A stretch of 9,124 nt of DNA from Magnetococcales bacterium. Its GTDB lineage: Bacteria; Pseudomonadota; Magnetococcia; Magnetococcales; Magnetaquicoccaceae. Each line of letters starts with the position of its first letter. The first letter of the stretch is position 1. The stretch spans positions 1-9,124 of the forward strand of contig JADGCE010000109.1 of the NCBI GenBank assembly GCA_015229095.1. Direction: 5' to 3'. The notes below the pieces were generated by a model. It saw nothing but the letters and a program-made list of their open reading frames with translations. It was not told the origin of the DNA and did no database searches. Positions 1 through 7,120 of the stretch are shown one piece after another. A program made the position numbers and the translations under genes.

Positions 1-1746
1 ATCAACACCATCGGCATCGTTGCCATGACCACGATTCTCATCGGCCTGATGGGCATCATCGACCTGCGTGGTGGCTGTCTCCGGCATGGAAACTGCGGCG
101 GCGGGAGCCGTAGATGCGCCTGACTCCAGCGCAGAAGCCACATCAGCAGAAAACTCGGATGCGGTCGTCTCCACCGCAGGAACCGCCTCAGCAGGGGGCT
201 CAGAGGGAGTTGACTCCAGCGCGGTATCCACCATCGTTGCTGTCCCGGAGCTGGCTGCCTCCACCGTGGCATCTGCGGCAGCAGGGGCTGCGGAGCCGAC
301 TGCCTCTGCCGGAGGAGAGACCGCCGCTTCGGAACTGGTCGATTCCAGACCGAAAGCCACTGTGGCAGGGGTTGCGGAACTGGCTTCTTCTACCGGGGAA
401 GAGAGCACGCTCCCTCTTTCAGAGATGCTTCCCTCCCAACCGGAAGCCACCGCAGCAGGAGGCTCTGTGCTGGCCACCTCCATCGTAGAAACTCCTTCCG
501 GAGCAGTCACCGACCTTCCTGCCTCGGAAGCAGTCGATTCCAGCGGGGCAAACACCGCCACCCCCTCTGCCTCGGGGCTGGCCATTTCCAGTGTGGAGAC
601 CACCGCAGCAGGAATTTCGGAAGCGGTCGTCTCCACCGTGGAAGCCACGGCTACAGAAGCGGTTTCCCCTGTCGGGAAAGCAACAGCCACCCCCTCGGAG
701 CTCTCCTCCATCGGAGATGTTACAGCAGAAGGAGCATCGGAGAGGGGCGATTCTACCGGAAGAGAGGTCTCCCTCGCCGCCTCGGAGGTCGTCGATTCCA
801 GCGGGGCAAACACCGCCGTCCCCTCTGCCTCGGGGCTGGCCGTTTCCAACGCAGGAACCACCCCGGCAGGAGCTTCGGAAGCAACCCTCTCCACCGTGGA
901 AGCCACGGCCTCGGCAGTGGTTGTTCCTGGTGGGGCTGTGGCCACCGCCGTCTCGGATCTGGCCTCCATCGTGGGGGTGGCGACAGAGGAGTCACCGGAG
1001 GGGGGCGATTCTACTGGAGAATCCACCGCTCTCTCTGCATCAGGCGCTCTCTCCGTATCAGGAATGGTCGTTCCCACCGTGGAAACCACCACCTCAGGAG
1101 AGTCTGGGACAATCGGTTCCACCGGAAGAGAGGTCGCCGTCTCTCCCTCGGAGATGGCCACTTCCACCGTGGAACCTCCCGCAGCGGGAGGCTCGGAGAT
1201 GATCGATTCTGCCGGCGCAGCCACCGGTCTTTCTGATTCGGAGGTGGTCGATTCCAACGGGATGGAGGGTGCCGCTGTCTCTGCCTCGGAGAGGATCGTC
1301 CCCACCGTGGGAACCCTCTCTGCAGGAGACCCGGAGGCGATATCAGGCACTTCCAGAACGGGGTCATCCCTTGGAAAGGGTGCCGGTTCAGGAACGCTCC
1401 GCACAGGGGAGGAAACGGCGTCATGGGAGGTTGTTGCTGCGGCTCCATCGTCGTCTGGCAGCACACCTTCGACCGTTCCAGCGGCCCTGTCGACCATCAC
1501 AGAACCGGATAGTGGATCGGTCGAAGCAGCCCGCCCCTCCACCCCGGAAAAATCCCTCTCCCCACGTGTCACGCCGTCGCCGAAGAGCAGATGGGCCGAT
1601 TGTCCATGCTCTGTCTGGACGTCATCCGCCTGGGTTGTGATGCGCTCCTGCTCCCGGGCCTGAAGGTCGGCCTGCTCGGTGTTCAGCAGGACCGTCATCT
1701 GGTCCAGTTCTTCCTTGGCCTGGTTGGATCCAATGGGTGCATTCAT
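1..1746 (-). CDS. Large repetitive Ala/Ser/Thr/Pro/Glu-rich protein, probable T1SS substrate (partial, C-terminus beyond window)
   Basis: The minus strand is open for 582 codons from ATG at 1746 to the window edge without a stop. An AAGAGG ribosome binding site (1759-1754) lies 7 nt before the ATG. The protein starts MNAPIGSNQAKEELDQM, with no signal peptide or membrane segment. A short Gln/Glu-rich, possibly coiled stretch covers about residues 8-45. From about residue 139 to 560 it is a chain of diverged units of roughly 13-14 residues, with recurring phrases such as VASTVE, PLESTTSEA, SPEAEG and PPAEAV. This gives an extended, uncharged-to-acidic stalk. The last residues seen are Asp/His/Gly/Asn-rich (GHGNDADGVD), which resembles the calcium-binding regions of secreted type I proteins. 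It follows the HlyD gene by 67 bp in the same direction. Absence of an N-terminal signal and its position next to the exporter suggest it is the exported adhesin or surface protein; this is inference. No family was recognised. A cytosolic or periplasmic structural protein is the alternative. Confidence 0.72.
   Translation of the reverse strand, partial: MNAPIGSNQAKEELDQMTVLLNTEQADLQAREQERITTQADDVQTEHGQSAHLLFGDGVTRGERDFSGVEGRAASTDPLSGSVMVDRAAGTVEGVLPDDDGAAATTSHDAVSSPVRSVPEPAPFPRDDPVLEVPDIASGSPAERVPTVGTILSEAETAAPSIPLESTTSESERPVAAPAESIISEPPAAGGSTVEVAISEGETATSLPVEPIVPDSPEVVVSTVGTTIPDTERAPDAERAVDSPVESPPSGDSSVATPTMEARSETAVATAPPGTTTAEAVASTVERVASEAPAGVVPALETASPEAEGTAVFAPLESTTSEAARETSLPVESPLSDAPSAVTSPMEESSEGVAVAFPTGETASVAVASTVETTASEIPAAVVSTLEMASPEAEGVAVFAPLESTASEAGRSVTAPEGVSTMEVASTEPPAAVASGWEGSISERGSVLSSPVEEASSATPATVAFGLESTSSEAAVSPPAEAVGSAAPAAADATVEAASSGTATMVDTALESTPSEPPAEAVPAVETTASEFSADVASALESGASTAPAAAVSMPETATTQVDDAHQADENRGHGNDADGVD
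521..651 (-). repeat. 131-bp in-frame direct repeat, copy nearer the left edge
   Basis: This copy is similar to 779-909 at a constant offset of 258 bp (86 codons), with no gap. Both share, for example, a gtcgattccagcggggcaaa core and a later ctccaccgtggaagccacgg block (plus-strand sequence). On the coding (minus) strand the units encode similar stretches, here STVETTASEIPAAVVSTLEM followed by ASPEAEGVAVFAPLESTASE. It is a sign of internal duplication in the repetitive protein. Confidence 0.75.
779..909 (-). repeat. 131-bp in-frame direct repeat, second copy
   Basis: This is the partner of 521-651, offset by 258 bp without gaps. It encodes STVERVASEAPAGVVPALET followed by ASPEAEGTAVFAPLESTTSE. 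Most differences between copies are single substitutions scattered along the unit. The duplication is therefore not brand new, or it is kept polymorphic by recombination. Confidence 0.75.
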
Positions 1747-1813
1747 GTGAAATCCTCTTCTTCAAACAGCAACAACCGCCTCTTGCCGCCCCCCCTTGGA
1801 CACCATGCACACC

Positions 1814-3142
1814 TTATCGTTCCATCAATGCCTCCCGGGCAGAGGAAAAAATCGGCTTCAACAGATATTGCATCACCGTTTTACTGCCTGTGGTAATCTC
1901 CGCCTGCAGGGTCTGACCCGACGTGATGGGATTTTCTCCGGGACGACTCCCGACATATGCCTGCTCCAACTTGACCAACCCCAGAAAATAGGGGGCACCC
2001 TTTTCATCCAGCAGGGAACTGGGGGAGATCTCCTCGACTTCACCCAGAACGCCGCCATAACGGGAAAAATCGTAGGTGGTCAGCTTGAGCAAAGCCTTCT
2101 GTCCCACCCGCACATGGCCAATATCCCGAGGGGAGATCCTGACCTGGGCCTGGAGGCGACGCTCTCCCGGCACGATGGTCAACACCGTGTCGCCGCTGCC
2201 CACCACTTCCCCCACGGCATGCTTGCTCAAACCGTGGATCGATCCGGCAACCGGTGCCCGCAATTCCAAATGGGCCAGGGCGTCTTGAAAGCGGCGCAGG
2301 ATCTCTTCATGTTCCCCCAGCTCCCGATTGACCATCGCCAATTCATCCAGCCACTTGCCGACTGCACTCTTCTCCCGCTCCCGGGCCTGATTCTCCAACC
2401 CGGCGATCCGCTCGGTCAGTTTGACCCGCTGAAACGGCAGGCGCGCCAGTTCACCCTCCAGTTCCATCTGCCGCCGCTTGATGGACAGATAGACTGTGCG
2501 GGAATTCAACCCTTTATCCATCAGCTCACCGCGCATGGTCAGCTCTTCAACCACCAATTCCAACTGGTGGCGCAAAAATTTTTCCTGGGAGAGATTTTCT
2601 TCCCGTTCGGCCTGGGTTTGACGGATCTCGTTGGCAACGGCCTGGTTGGCGGCTTCACGGGCATCGGCCAACTGCCGCCACAAGTGCTGCTCGCTGGTCA
2701 CCACCGCCCATTCCCGGTTCAGGGCATCAAAACGGGGCTCCTCACCATCCACCAGGGCCTGCAGGCGAATCTTCCGAGCCAACAACCCCTCCCGTTTTCC
2801 CTTGGCCTGCTCTACCTGGGATTGGGTTGTCAGGGGCTCCAGTTTGACCAATACTTGCCCCTCTTTCACCCGATCGCCATCCTGGACCAAAATTTCCCGG
2901 ATGATCCCCCCGCCCAGATGCTGAATCTTCTGGAGTTGACCGGTAGGAACAATCTCTCCCCCCGCCCGGGAGACTTCATCCAGAGATGTCAGGGTGGTCC
3001 ACAAGACAAACAGGGCCATCACCAGTAACCCGAACCAGATGATCAGACGAACGATGAGCGGACTGCCCGTCTCCTGCAATAGCACCGATTTGGCGAGATG
3101 CCGAGTCGAACGTCCGCCCAGCAGATAGGTCGAAGTGGTCAT
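1814..3142 (-). CDS. HlyD/LapC-family type I secretion membrane fusion protein
   Basis: This 442-residue protein is the periplasmic adaptor that would link the inner-membrane ABC exporter to a TolC-like outer-membrane channel. A short cytosolic N-terminus precedes one membrane helix (about 30-51, LIIWFGLLVMALFVLW). Next comes the first half of the barrel-sandwich/lipoyl domain (about 60-103, including VSRAGGEIVPTGQLQKIQHL and VKEGQVLVKLE). A long alpha-helical coiled coil follows (about 105-290), then the second lipoyl half (LELRAPVAGSIHGLS, about 292-325). The C-terminal beta domain ends with the family motif TGSKTVMQYLLKPI (about 418-431). Length and order match the T1SS HlyD/LapC/PrtE group. 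The chosen ATG at 3142 lies 5 bp after the stop of the upstream ABC gene, and GGAGG sits about 13 nt before it. An in-frame ATG at 3214 would overlap the ABC gene and adds an uncharacteristic 24 residues. The stop is TAA at 1816-1814. Confidence 0.93.
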   Translation of the reverse strand: MTTSTYLLGGRSTRHLAKSVLLQETGSPLIVRLIIWFGLLVMALFVLWTTLTSLDEVSRAGGEIVPTGQLQKIQHLGGGIIREILVQDGDRVKEGQVLVKLEPLTTQSQVEQAKGKREGLLARKIRLQALVDGEEPRFDALNREWAVVTSEQHLWRQLADAREAANQAVANEIRQTQAEREENLSQEKFLRHQLELVVEELTMRGELMDKGLNSRTVYLSIKRRQMELEGELARLPFQRVKLTERIAGLENQAREREKSAVGKWLDELAMVNRELGEHEEILRRFQDALAHLELRAPVAGSIHGLSKHAVGEVVGSGDTVLTIVPGERRLQAQVRISPRDIGHVRVGQKALLKLTTYDFSRYGGVLGEVEEISPSSLLDEKGAPYFLGLVKLEQAYVGSRPGENPITSGQTLQAEITTGSKTVMQYLLKPIFSSAREALMER

Positions 3143-3147
3143 CCGCT

Positions 3148-5268
3148 TTACTCTTCCTCCTTCAATCCCATGATCCTGGCAACCTCCGGCAACACCTTTT
3201 CCCTGGCTCCCCAAGCCCTGACCCGGCTTTTATCTATCCAAAGCACCTCATCCGCCAGTTTTCCGAATGCCGGGTGGTTGGAAGCGATGATCAGGGTAGT
3301 TCCACCCATGCGTTTTTCCAAAACTTTCACCAGATGAGCCAATTCTTCTCCGGTCAGACCGCGTTCCGGTTCGTCCAGCAGGAGAATCCGCCCTGAACGC
3401 ACAAAGGCCCTGGCCAGGGCCAGCCGTCGCTGGAACGAGGCGGACAACTGCCCGATGTTGTGGTCGCCGATCCGGGTTTCGATGCCCTGGGGCATGGCCT
3501 GAACCTCTTCCCGGATGCCAGCCTGCTCCATGGCACTCTCCAGACGCCCCATCTCTGCGGCGGGGTCGGCAAAGCGCAGGTTTTGGGCAATGGTCCCATA
3601 GAAGAGGGCGTTTTTCTGGGGGGCATAGGCCAAGCCCCGCCGCAGGAGCGCAGGATCGATCTGGCGCACGTTGAAACCATCCAGGAGAACCCGCCCCGCC
3701 TGAGGCTGATGCATGCCCAGAATCAGCTTGAGCACGGTAGACTTGCCTGCTCCGTCATGCCCCACCAGCAACAGGGTTTTTCCCGGCTTGACATGAAAGG
3801 AGACCCCCAACAGGGCCGGGTTGGCCTCGCTGGTATAACGCAGGGAGACCTGGGCAAACTCGATGGAGCCTTCATAATCCCGGGAAACCGTCAGGGCAGC
3901 CTCCAGATCTCTTTCCAGGGGCAAGTTCATCAACCGATCCAACTGCCCTATGCTTTTCTTGATCTTGCCCAACTGGGTAACCACCCCAAACCCGGTTCGC
4001 ATGGGGGTCAGGATGCGCCACACCAACATCATGGCGGCCATCAAGCCGCCCACGCTCAACTGGTTGGCCACCACCGAGAGCACCCCGAAGGCCAAGGTTG
4101 CCACCCCCGCCAGGGTAACCACGGTTTGGGAGAGGAGATTGACCAGACTGGTCAGGTTTGCCGATTGGAAACTGCTCATGGCAGACTCGGCGGAGAGGGT
4201 CTCATGGCGTTTGCGCCAATGGGCTGATGACCCGGTGGATTGAATGGCTCGAAAGTTGGTGAGAATTTCCACCAGGAATTGCCGTTTGGCCGAGGTGTGC
4301 TCCGCTGCCAAGGCATGAATACGCTCCACGGTGGGATGGATCAAGAAGCCGATGGCCAGCAACAGCAACCCCGCCGCCAGGGGAATATAGGCCAGGGTGC
4401 CGCCGATGGCGAGCAGGGCCAGGAACAACAACGAGGTAAAGGGCAACTCCAACAGGGCGATCAAGGCTGGCCCGGCAAAAAAATCCCGCACCGTCTCAAA
4501 ATCACGGATGCGAGAGACCTGGGCACCCAGAGGAGCACTTTCGGTGTAGGAGGGTGACAGATAGAGGATGCGCCGAAAAATTTCCGTCCCGGCAATATGG
4601 TTGATGCGCACGCTGACAAATCCGAACAGCCAGGCCCGCAGGGAACGGAACCCAAACTCCACCAGAAAAAACAACACGGCCCCCAGAATGAACCCATACA
4701 GGGCGTCGGGGCGTTGACCGCTGAGCACCTGGTCGTACAGGGTCATGGTAAACAGGGGAGCCACGATCGCGACCACGCTCAAAAACAGGCTCACCAGGGC
4801 ACCCCACCCCACAACCCCTACAAAGCGCTCCATCAAACGGCGAAACCATTGGCTTTGCTGATTCAGTGGGGAGAGCCCCCCCTTGCGGACGGGGGTAAGC
4901 AGGATCAGTTCCCCGACGCTGCCATCCGCCGGTCGCTGCTGAAACCCCCCCTCGCCGCCGTCAAAGACCAACAGATCCCCGGTGCTCCCGCTTTTCACAA
5001 TCACCATGGCCGGAGCAGCCGGGGGCACGAACAAGCAGGGAAAAAGCCGGGGATCGATACGGTTCAGAACGGTTGTCTCCGTCCGGGAGGTAAAATGCAA
5101 ACTGGCCAGGACGTTCAGCAGTTCTGCCAAGCCCATTTCGTCCGGTTGATAGGGGAGGGCCTCCATCAATTGTGTGCGGGTTCCCCGCCAACCGATGGCA
5201 TCCAGCAGGGGAACGAGGCAGCGGGCAATGTCGCTGCGGGGTTTGAAGGGCTGTCGGTCAGCGCGCAT
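3148..5268 (-). CDS. LapB-like type I secretion ABC transporter with inactive C39-like domain; degenerate signature and H-loop
   Basis: This 706-residue inner-membrane exporter subunit has the usual LapB/HlyB length. Residues about 10-125 form a C39-like domain lacking the protease Cys and His (the His region reads PAMVIVKSG), so it should bind substrate rather than cleave it. The six-helix membrane domain covers about 150-430 (MTLYDQVLSGQRPD, ALLELPFTSLLFL). The nucleotide-binding domain covers about 465-700. It has a possible A-loop Tyr478, Walker A GHDGAGKS (503-510) with Lys509, Q-loop Gln551, and Walker B LLLDE (629-633) with catalytic Glu633. The signature reads LSASF (608-612) instead of LSGGQ. 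The D-loop is unusual (ERGLTGEE). The H-loop reads IASNHP, placing Asn664 at the usual His and His665 one position later. The start at 5268 has a GGGGGAG ribosome binding site, and the gene begins 53 bp after the hemerythrin stop. It is probably the hydrolysing partner of the ABC subunit at 7103-8815. Confidence 0.93.
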   Translation of the reverse strand: MRADRQPFKPRSDIARCLVPLLDAIGWRGTRTQLMEALPYQPDEMGLAELLNVLASLHFTSRTETTVLNRIDPRLFPCLFVPPAAPAMVIVKSGSTGDLLVFDGGEGGFQQRPADGSVGELILLTPVRKGGLSPLNQQSQWFRRLMERFVGVVGWGALVSLFLSVVAIVAPLFTMTLYDQVLSGQRPDALYGFILGAVLFFLVEFGFRSLRAWLFGFVSVRINHIAGTEIFRRILYLSPSYTESAPLGAQVSRIRDFETVRDFFAGPALIALLELPFTSLLFLALLAIGGTLAYIPLAAGLLLLAIGFLIHPTVERIHALAAEHTSAKRQFLVEILTNFRAIQSTGSSAHWRKRHETLSAESAMSSFQSANLTSLVNLLSQTVVTLAGVATLAFGVLSVVANQLSVGGLMAAMMLVWRILTPMRTGFGVVTQLGKIKKSIGQLDRLMNLPLERDLEAALTVSRDYEGSIEFAQVSLRYTSEANPALLGVSFHVKPGKTLLLVGHDGAGKSTVLKLILGMHQPQAGRVLLDGFNVRQIDPALLRRGLAYAPQKNALFYGTIAQNLRFADPAAEMGRLESAMEQAGIREEVQAMPQGIETRIGDHNIGQLSASFQRRLALARAFVRSGRILLLDEPERGLTGEELAHLVKVLEKRMGGTTLIIASNHPAFGKLADEVLWIDKSRVRAWGAREKVLPEVARIMGLKEEE

Positions 5269-5321
5269 GGCTCCCCCTTCGCCGCTGCCCGGCCCAACGG
5301 CTTCCCCTCTTCATCCGGCTC

Positions 5322-7106
5322 TCATTCCAACGAACCATGGCTGTTTCCCATCCGTCCAATCTGCTGGAAGGCCTGATAATCTGCCTCGTTGATATGCAAC
5401 ACCCACCACTGCACAACCCACAACCGGAACGACTCGATCTCCTCGGAACGGTGCAGATTCGGCTGCTCGATCATGCGCCGCAGGGTTGCCAGAAATTCCT
5501 GGTGCTGGTCTCGATGGGGCTCGATTCCCCACAACCCGTGCTGAACGAAATAACTCTCCTCCCGTTGAAAATGGTCGTCGGAAAAGCGCAACACCGCCTC
5601 CAGCCCCTGACCAACCTCTGCATCCTGGTTGGCAAGTTGCCGACACGCATTCAGAGTCAACTCGACGAGACGCCGATGATCGGCATCCACCCACTCCAGG
5701 CCACTGGGTTTGACCAGAGTGGCCAGATCCTGGTACTCCCTGGCACCCAGGATCATGGCCCCAGCCCAACGCTCGACGCGGAAGGTGTTGTAGTCTATCT
5801 CGTTGATGTGGTGCATCCACCAGGAGAGGATCCGGGTCTTGATCTGGGCGGAAAAGAGGGTGCGACCTTTGACCTGATCGGTTTCCAATTGCTGCACCAT
5901 CTCCAGAAAATAGCGGTGTTGCTGCTGCTGACGCTCATAACCGGCAATGCCATGTTTCTGGATAAACGCCTCCTCGCCCCGGAAATGGGCCGCAGAAAAT
6001 TCATGCAAACGGTGCAAAATGGCGCTCCCCTGCGCCCTGAGCGCGGGATCCGGATGGCCCTGTTGGCAGGCTTCCACCACCTCATTGGCCTCCAGGGTCA
6101 ACAGGATCAGCTGCATATGCTCCTGGTCCAACTGTTCCAACCCGGTGGATTTGATCACTTCCGCCAGGCTGTCCCAGGAGGTGGAGAGGCTGAGCAGTTG
6201 ATCGGTCCAGTTTTCCAAACGAAAGGAGGTATAATCAACCCGATTGATATGCTCCACCCACCAGTTCATGACCAGCCTTTTCACCTGTTCGGGATCGACC
6301 TCCGCGCCCTGGAGAAGCGTGGCTTCCCGCTGTCGCAAGAGGGTCAAAAATTGGCGATGGCTCTCCATCTGTTCCCGCCGGTTGGGAATCTGGTAGCGGG
6401 AGATAAAATGTTCCTCGTGCTGAAAATGGGCCTCCGCATAGTGATGGATACGGCGAAGCAGCGCGACGGTCTGATCCCGGAATTCCGCCGTGGAACCGGA
6501 TTGTCGATACCGTTCGATCCACTCGTTCATCCGCAAGGTGAGCAGCACCAGATCTTTATGTTCCTGGTCAAGGATGTGCAATCCGGTGGGTTTGATGATA
6601 TCTGCCACATCCTGCCAGCAGGAGGCATGCGTCAAGACCTTGTCCACCCAGTTTTCCAGGCAAAATGTGTCATGATCCACATGATTGATATGATTCACCA
6701 CCCACTGCAACACCGCCATTTTCAGGGAAAGGGAGACCCACAACCGGCCCTCATGGAAGTCCCGCAGGTAACCATCCACCATGGCCAGAAAGGTTCGATG
6801 CTGTTCCTTCTGCCGCTCCAGATGGGGCAATCCATGCAATTGGATAAACTGCTCTTCCCAGGTAAAATGGGTGGCGGTAATCTCCCGCAGGCGCTCCAGC
6901 AACCCTGCCTCTCGTCGGATGGTATCCAGATCGATACTGTTGTCTTCAAAGGCGTCGATCAGGCGGTTCAGTTCCAAGGCACTCTCGATCAGGCGACGAT
7001 GGTCGTCGTCGATACGCTCCACCCCGGTCTGGCGTACCACCTCCGAAATGTTCTGCCACGATCGAGCGGTTTGAATAATCCAGCGGGTCCAGGCCTCTTC
7101 TTTCAT
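5322..7106 (-). CDS. Tetra-domain bacteriohemerythrin-like protein
   Basis: This 594-residue soluble protein consists of four tandem hemerythrin domains, four-helix bundles that hold a non-heme diiron site and bind O2 and sometimes NO. The ligand sets seen are: domain 1 H36, H80-x3-E84, Q99-x3-H103, H139-x4-D144; domain 2 H183, H227/E231, Q246/H250, H286/D291; domain 3 H330, H374/E378, Q393/H397, H433/D438; domain 4 H477, H512/E516, H531/H535, H571/D576. The first His of helix C is Gln in domains 1-3 and is kept only in domain 4. The domains repeat with an exact period of 147 residues. Each is preceded by a conserved lead-in resembling W-x(4-5)-V/I-I/V-x(2)-TGLE-x-LDQEH. No signal peptide or membrane helix is present, so it is cytosolic. 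The ATG at 7106 overlaps the TGA of the upstream ABC gene (ATGA) and has GGAGGG 8 nt before it. A 13-residue longer start at 7145 is less likely. Its location inside a T1SS operon suggests a linked O2/NO/iron-sensing or scavenging role, which is inferred. Confidence 0.95.
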   Translation of the reverse strand: MKEEAWTRWIIQTARSWQNISEVVRQTGVERIDDDHRRLIESALELNRLIDAFEDNSIDLDTIRREAGLLERLREITATHFTWEEQFIQLHGLPHLERQKEQHRTFLAMVDGYLRDFHEGRLWVSLSLKMAVLQWVVNHINHVDHDTFCLENWVDKVLTHASCWQDVADIIKPTGLHILDQEHKDLVLLTLRMNEWIERYRQSGSTAEFRDQTVALLRRIHHYAEAHFQHEEHFISRYQIPNRREQMESHRQFLTLLRQREATLLQGAEVDPEQVKRLVMNWWVEHINRVDYTSFRLENWTDQLLSLSTSWDSLAEVIKSTGLEQLDQEHMQLILLTLEANEVVEACQQGHPDPALRAQGSAILHRLHEFSAAHFRGEEAFIQKHGIAGYERQQQQHRYFLEMVQQLETDQVKGRTLFSAQIKTRILSWWMHHINEIDYNTFRVERWAGAMILGAREYQDLATLVKPSGLEWVDADHRRLVELTLNACRQLANQDAEVGQGLEAVLRFSDDHFQREESYFVQHGLWGIEPHRDQHQEFLATLRRMIEQPNLHRSEEIESFRLWVVQWWVLHINEADYQAFQQIGRMGNSHGSLE

Positions 7107-7120
7107 GGCTCTCTCCCTCC
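7103..7120 (-). promoter_or_regulatory. Translational coupling site (ATGA overlap with strong RBS)
   Basis: GGAGGG at 7120-7115 lies inside the end of the ABC gene, 8 nt before the hemerythrin ATG (7106-7104). That ATG shares bases with the ABC stop TGA (7105-7103). Such overlaps usually couple translation of the two proteins, suggesting coordinated stoichiometry of the pseudo-ABC subunit and the hemerythrin. Confidence 0.75.

Noticed and set aside
1..66. Apparent hydrophobic membrane segment on the plus strand (NTIGIVAMTTILIGLMGII)
   Set aside because: It is the complement of the Asp/His/Gly-rich end of the minus-strand gene; complements of Asp-rich codons yield Ile/Val, and the frame has no start in the window.
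60..1500. CRISPR-like or minisatellite array
   Set aside because: Repeats are diverged, variable in length, lack unique spacers and stay in a coding frame; they are protein-coding repeats.
68..1663. Long plus-strand open frame encoding an Ala/Ser/Thr-rich protein
   Set aside because: It begins at a GTG without a clear ribosome binding site, opposes the operon and mirrors the minus-strand repetitive gene with aligned wobble positions. Treated as an antisense shadow.
1796..3028. Plus-strand open frame of about 410 codons
   Set aside because: It lies opposite the HlyD-family gene, whose domain order and C-terminal motif are clear. Shadow.
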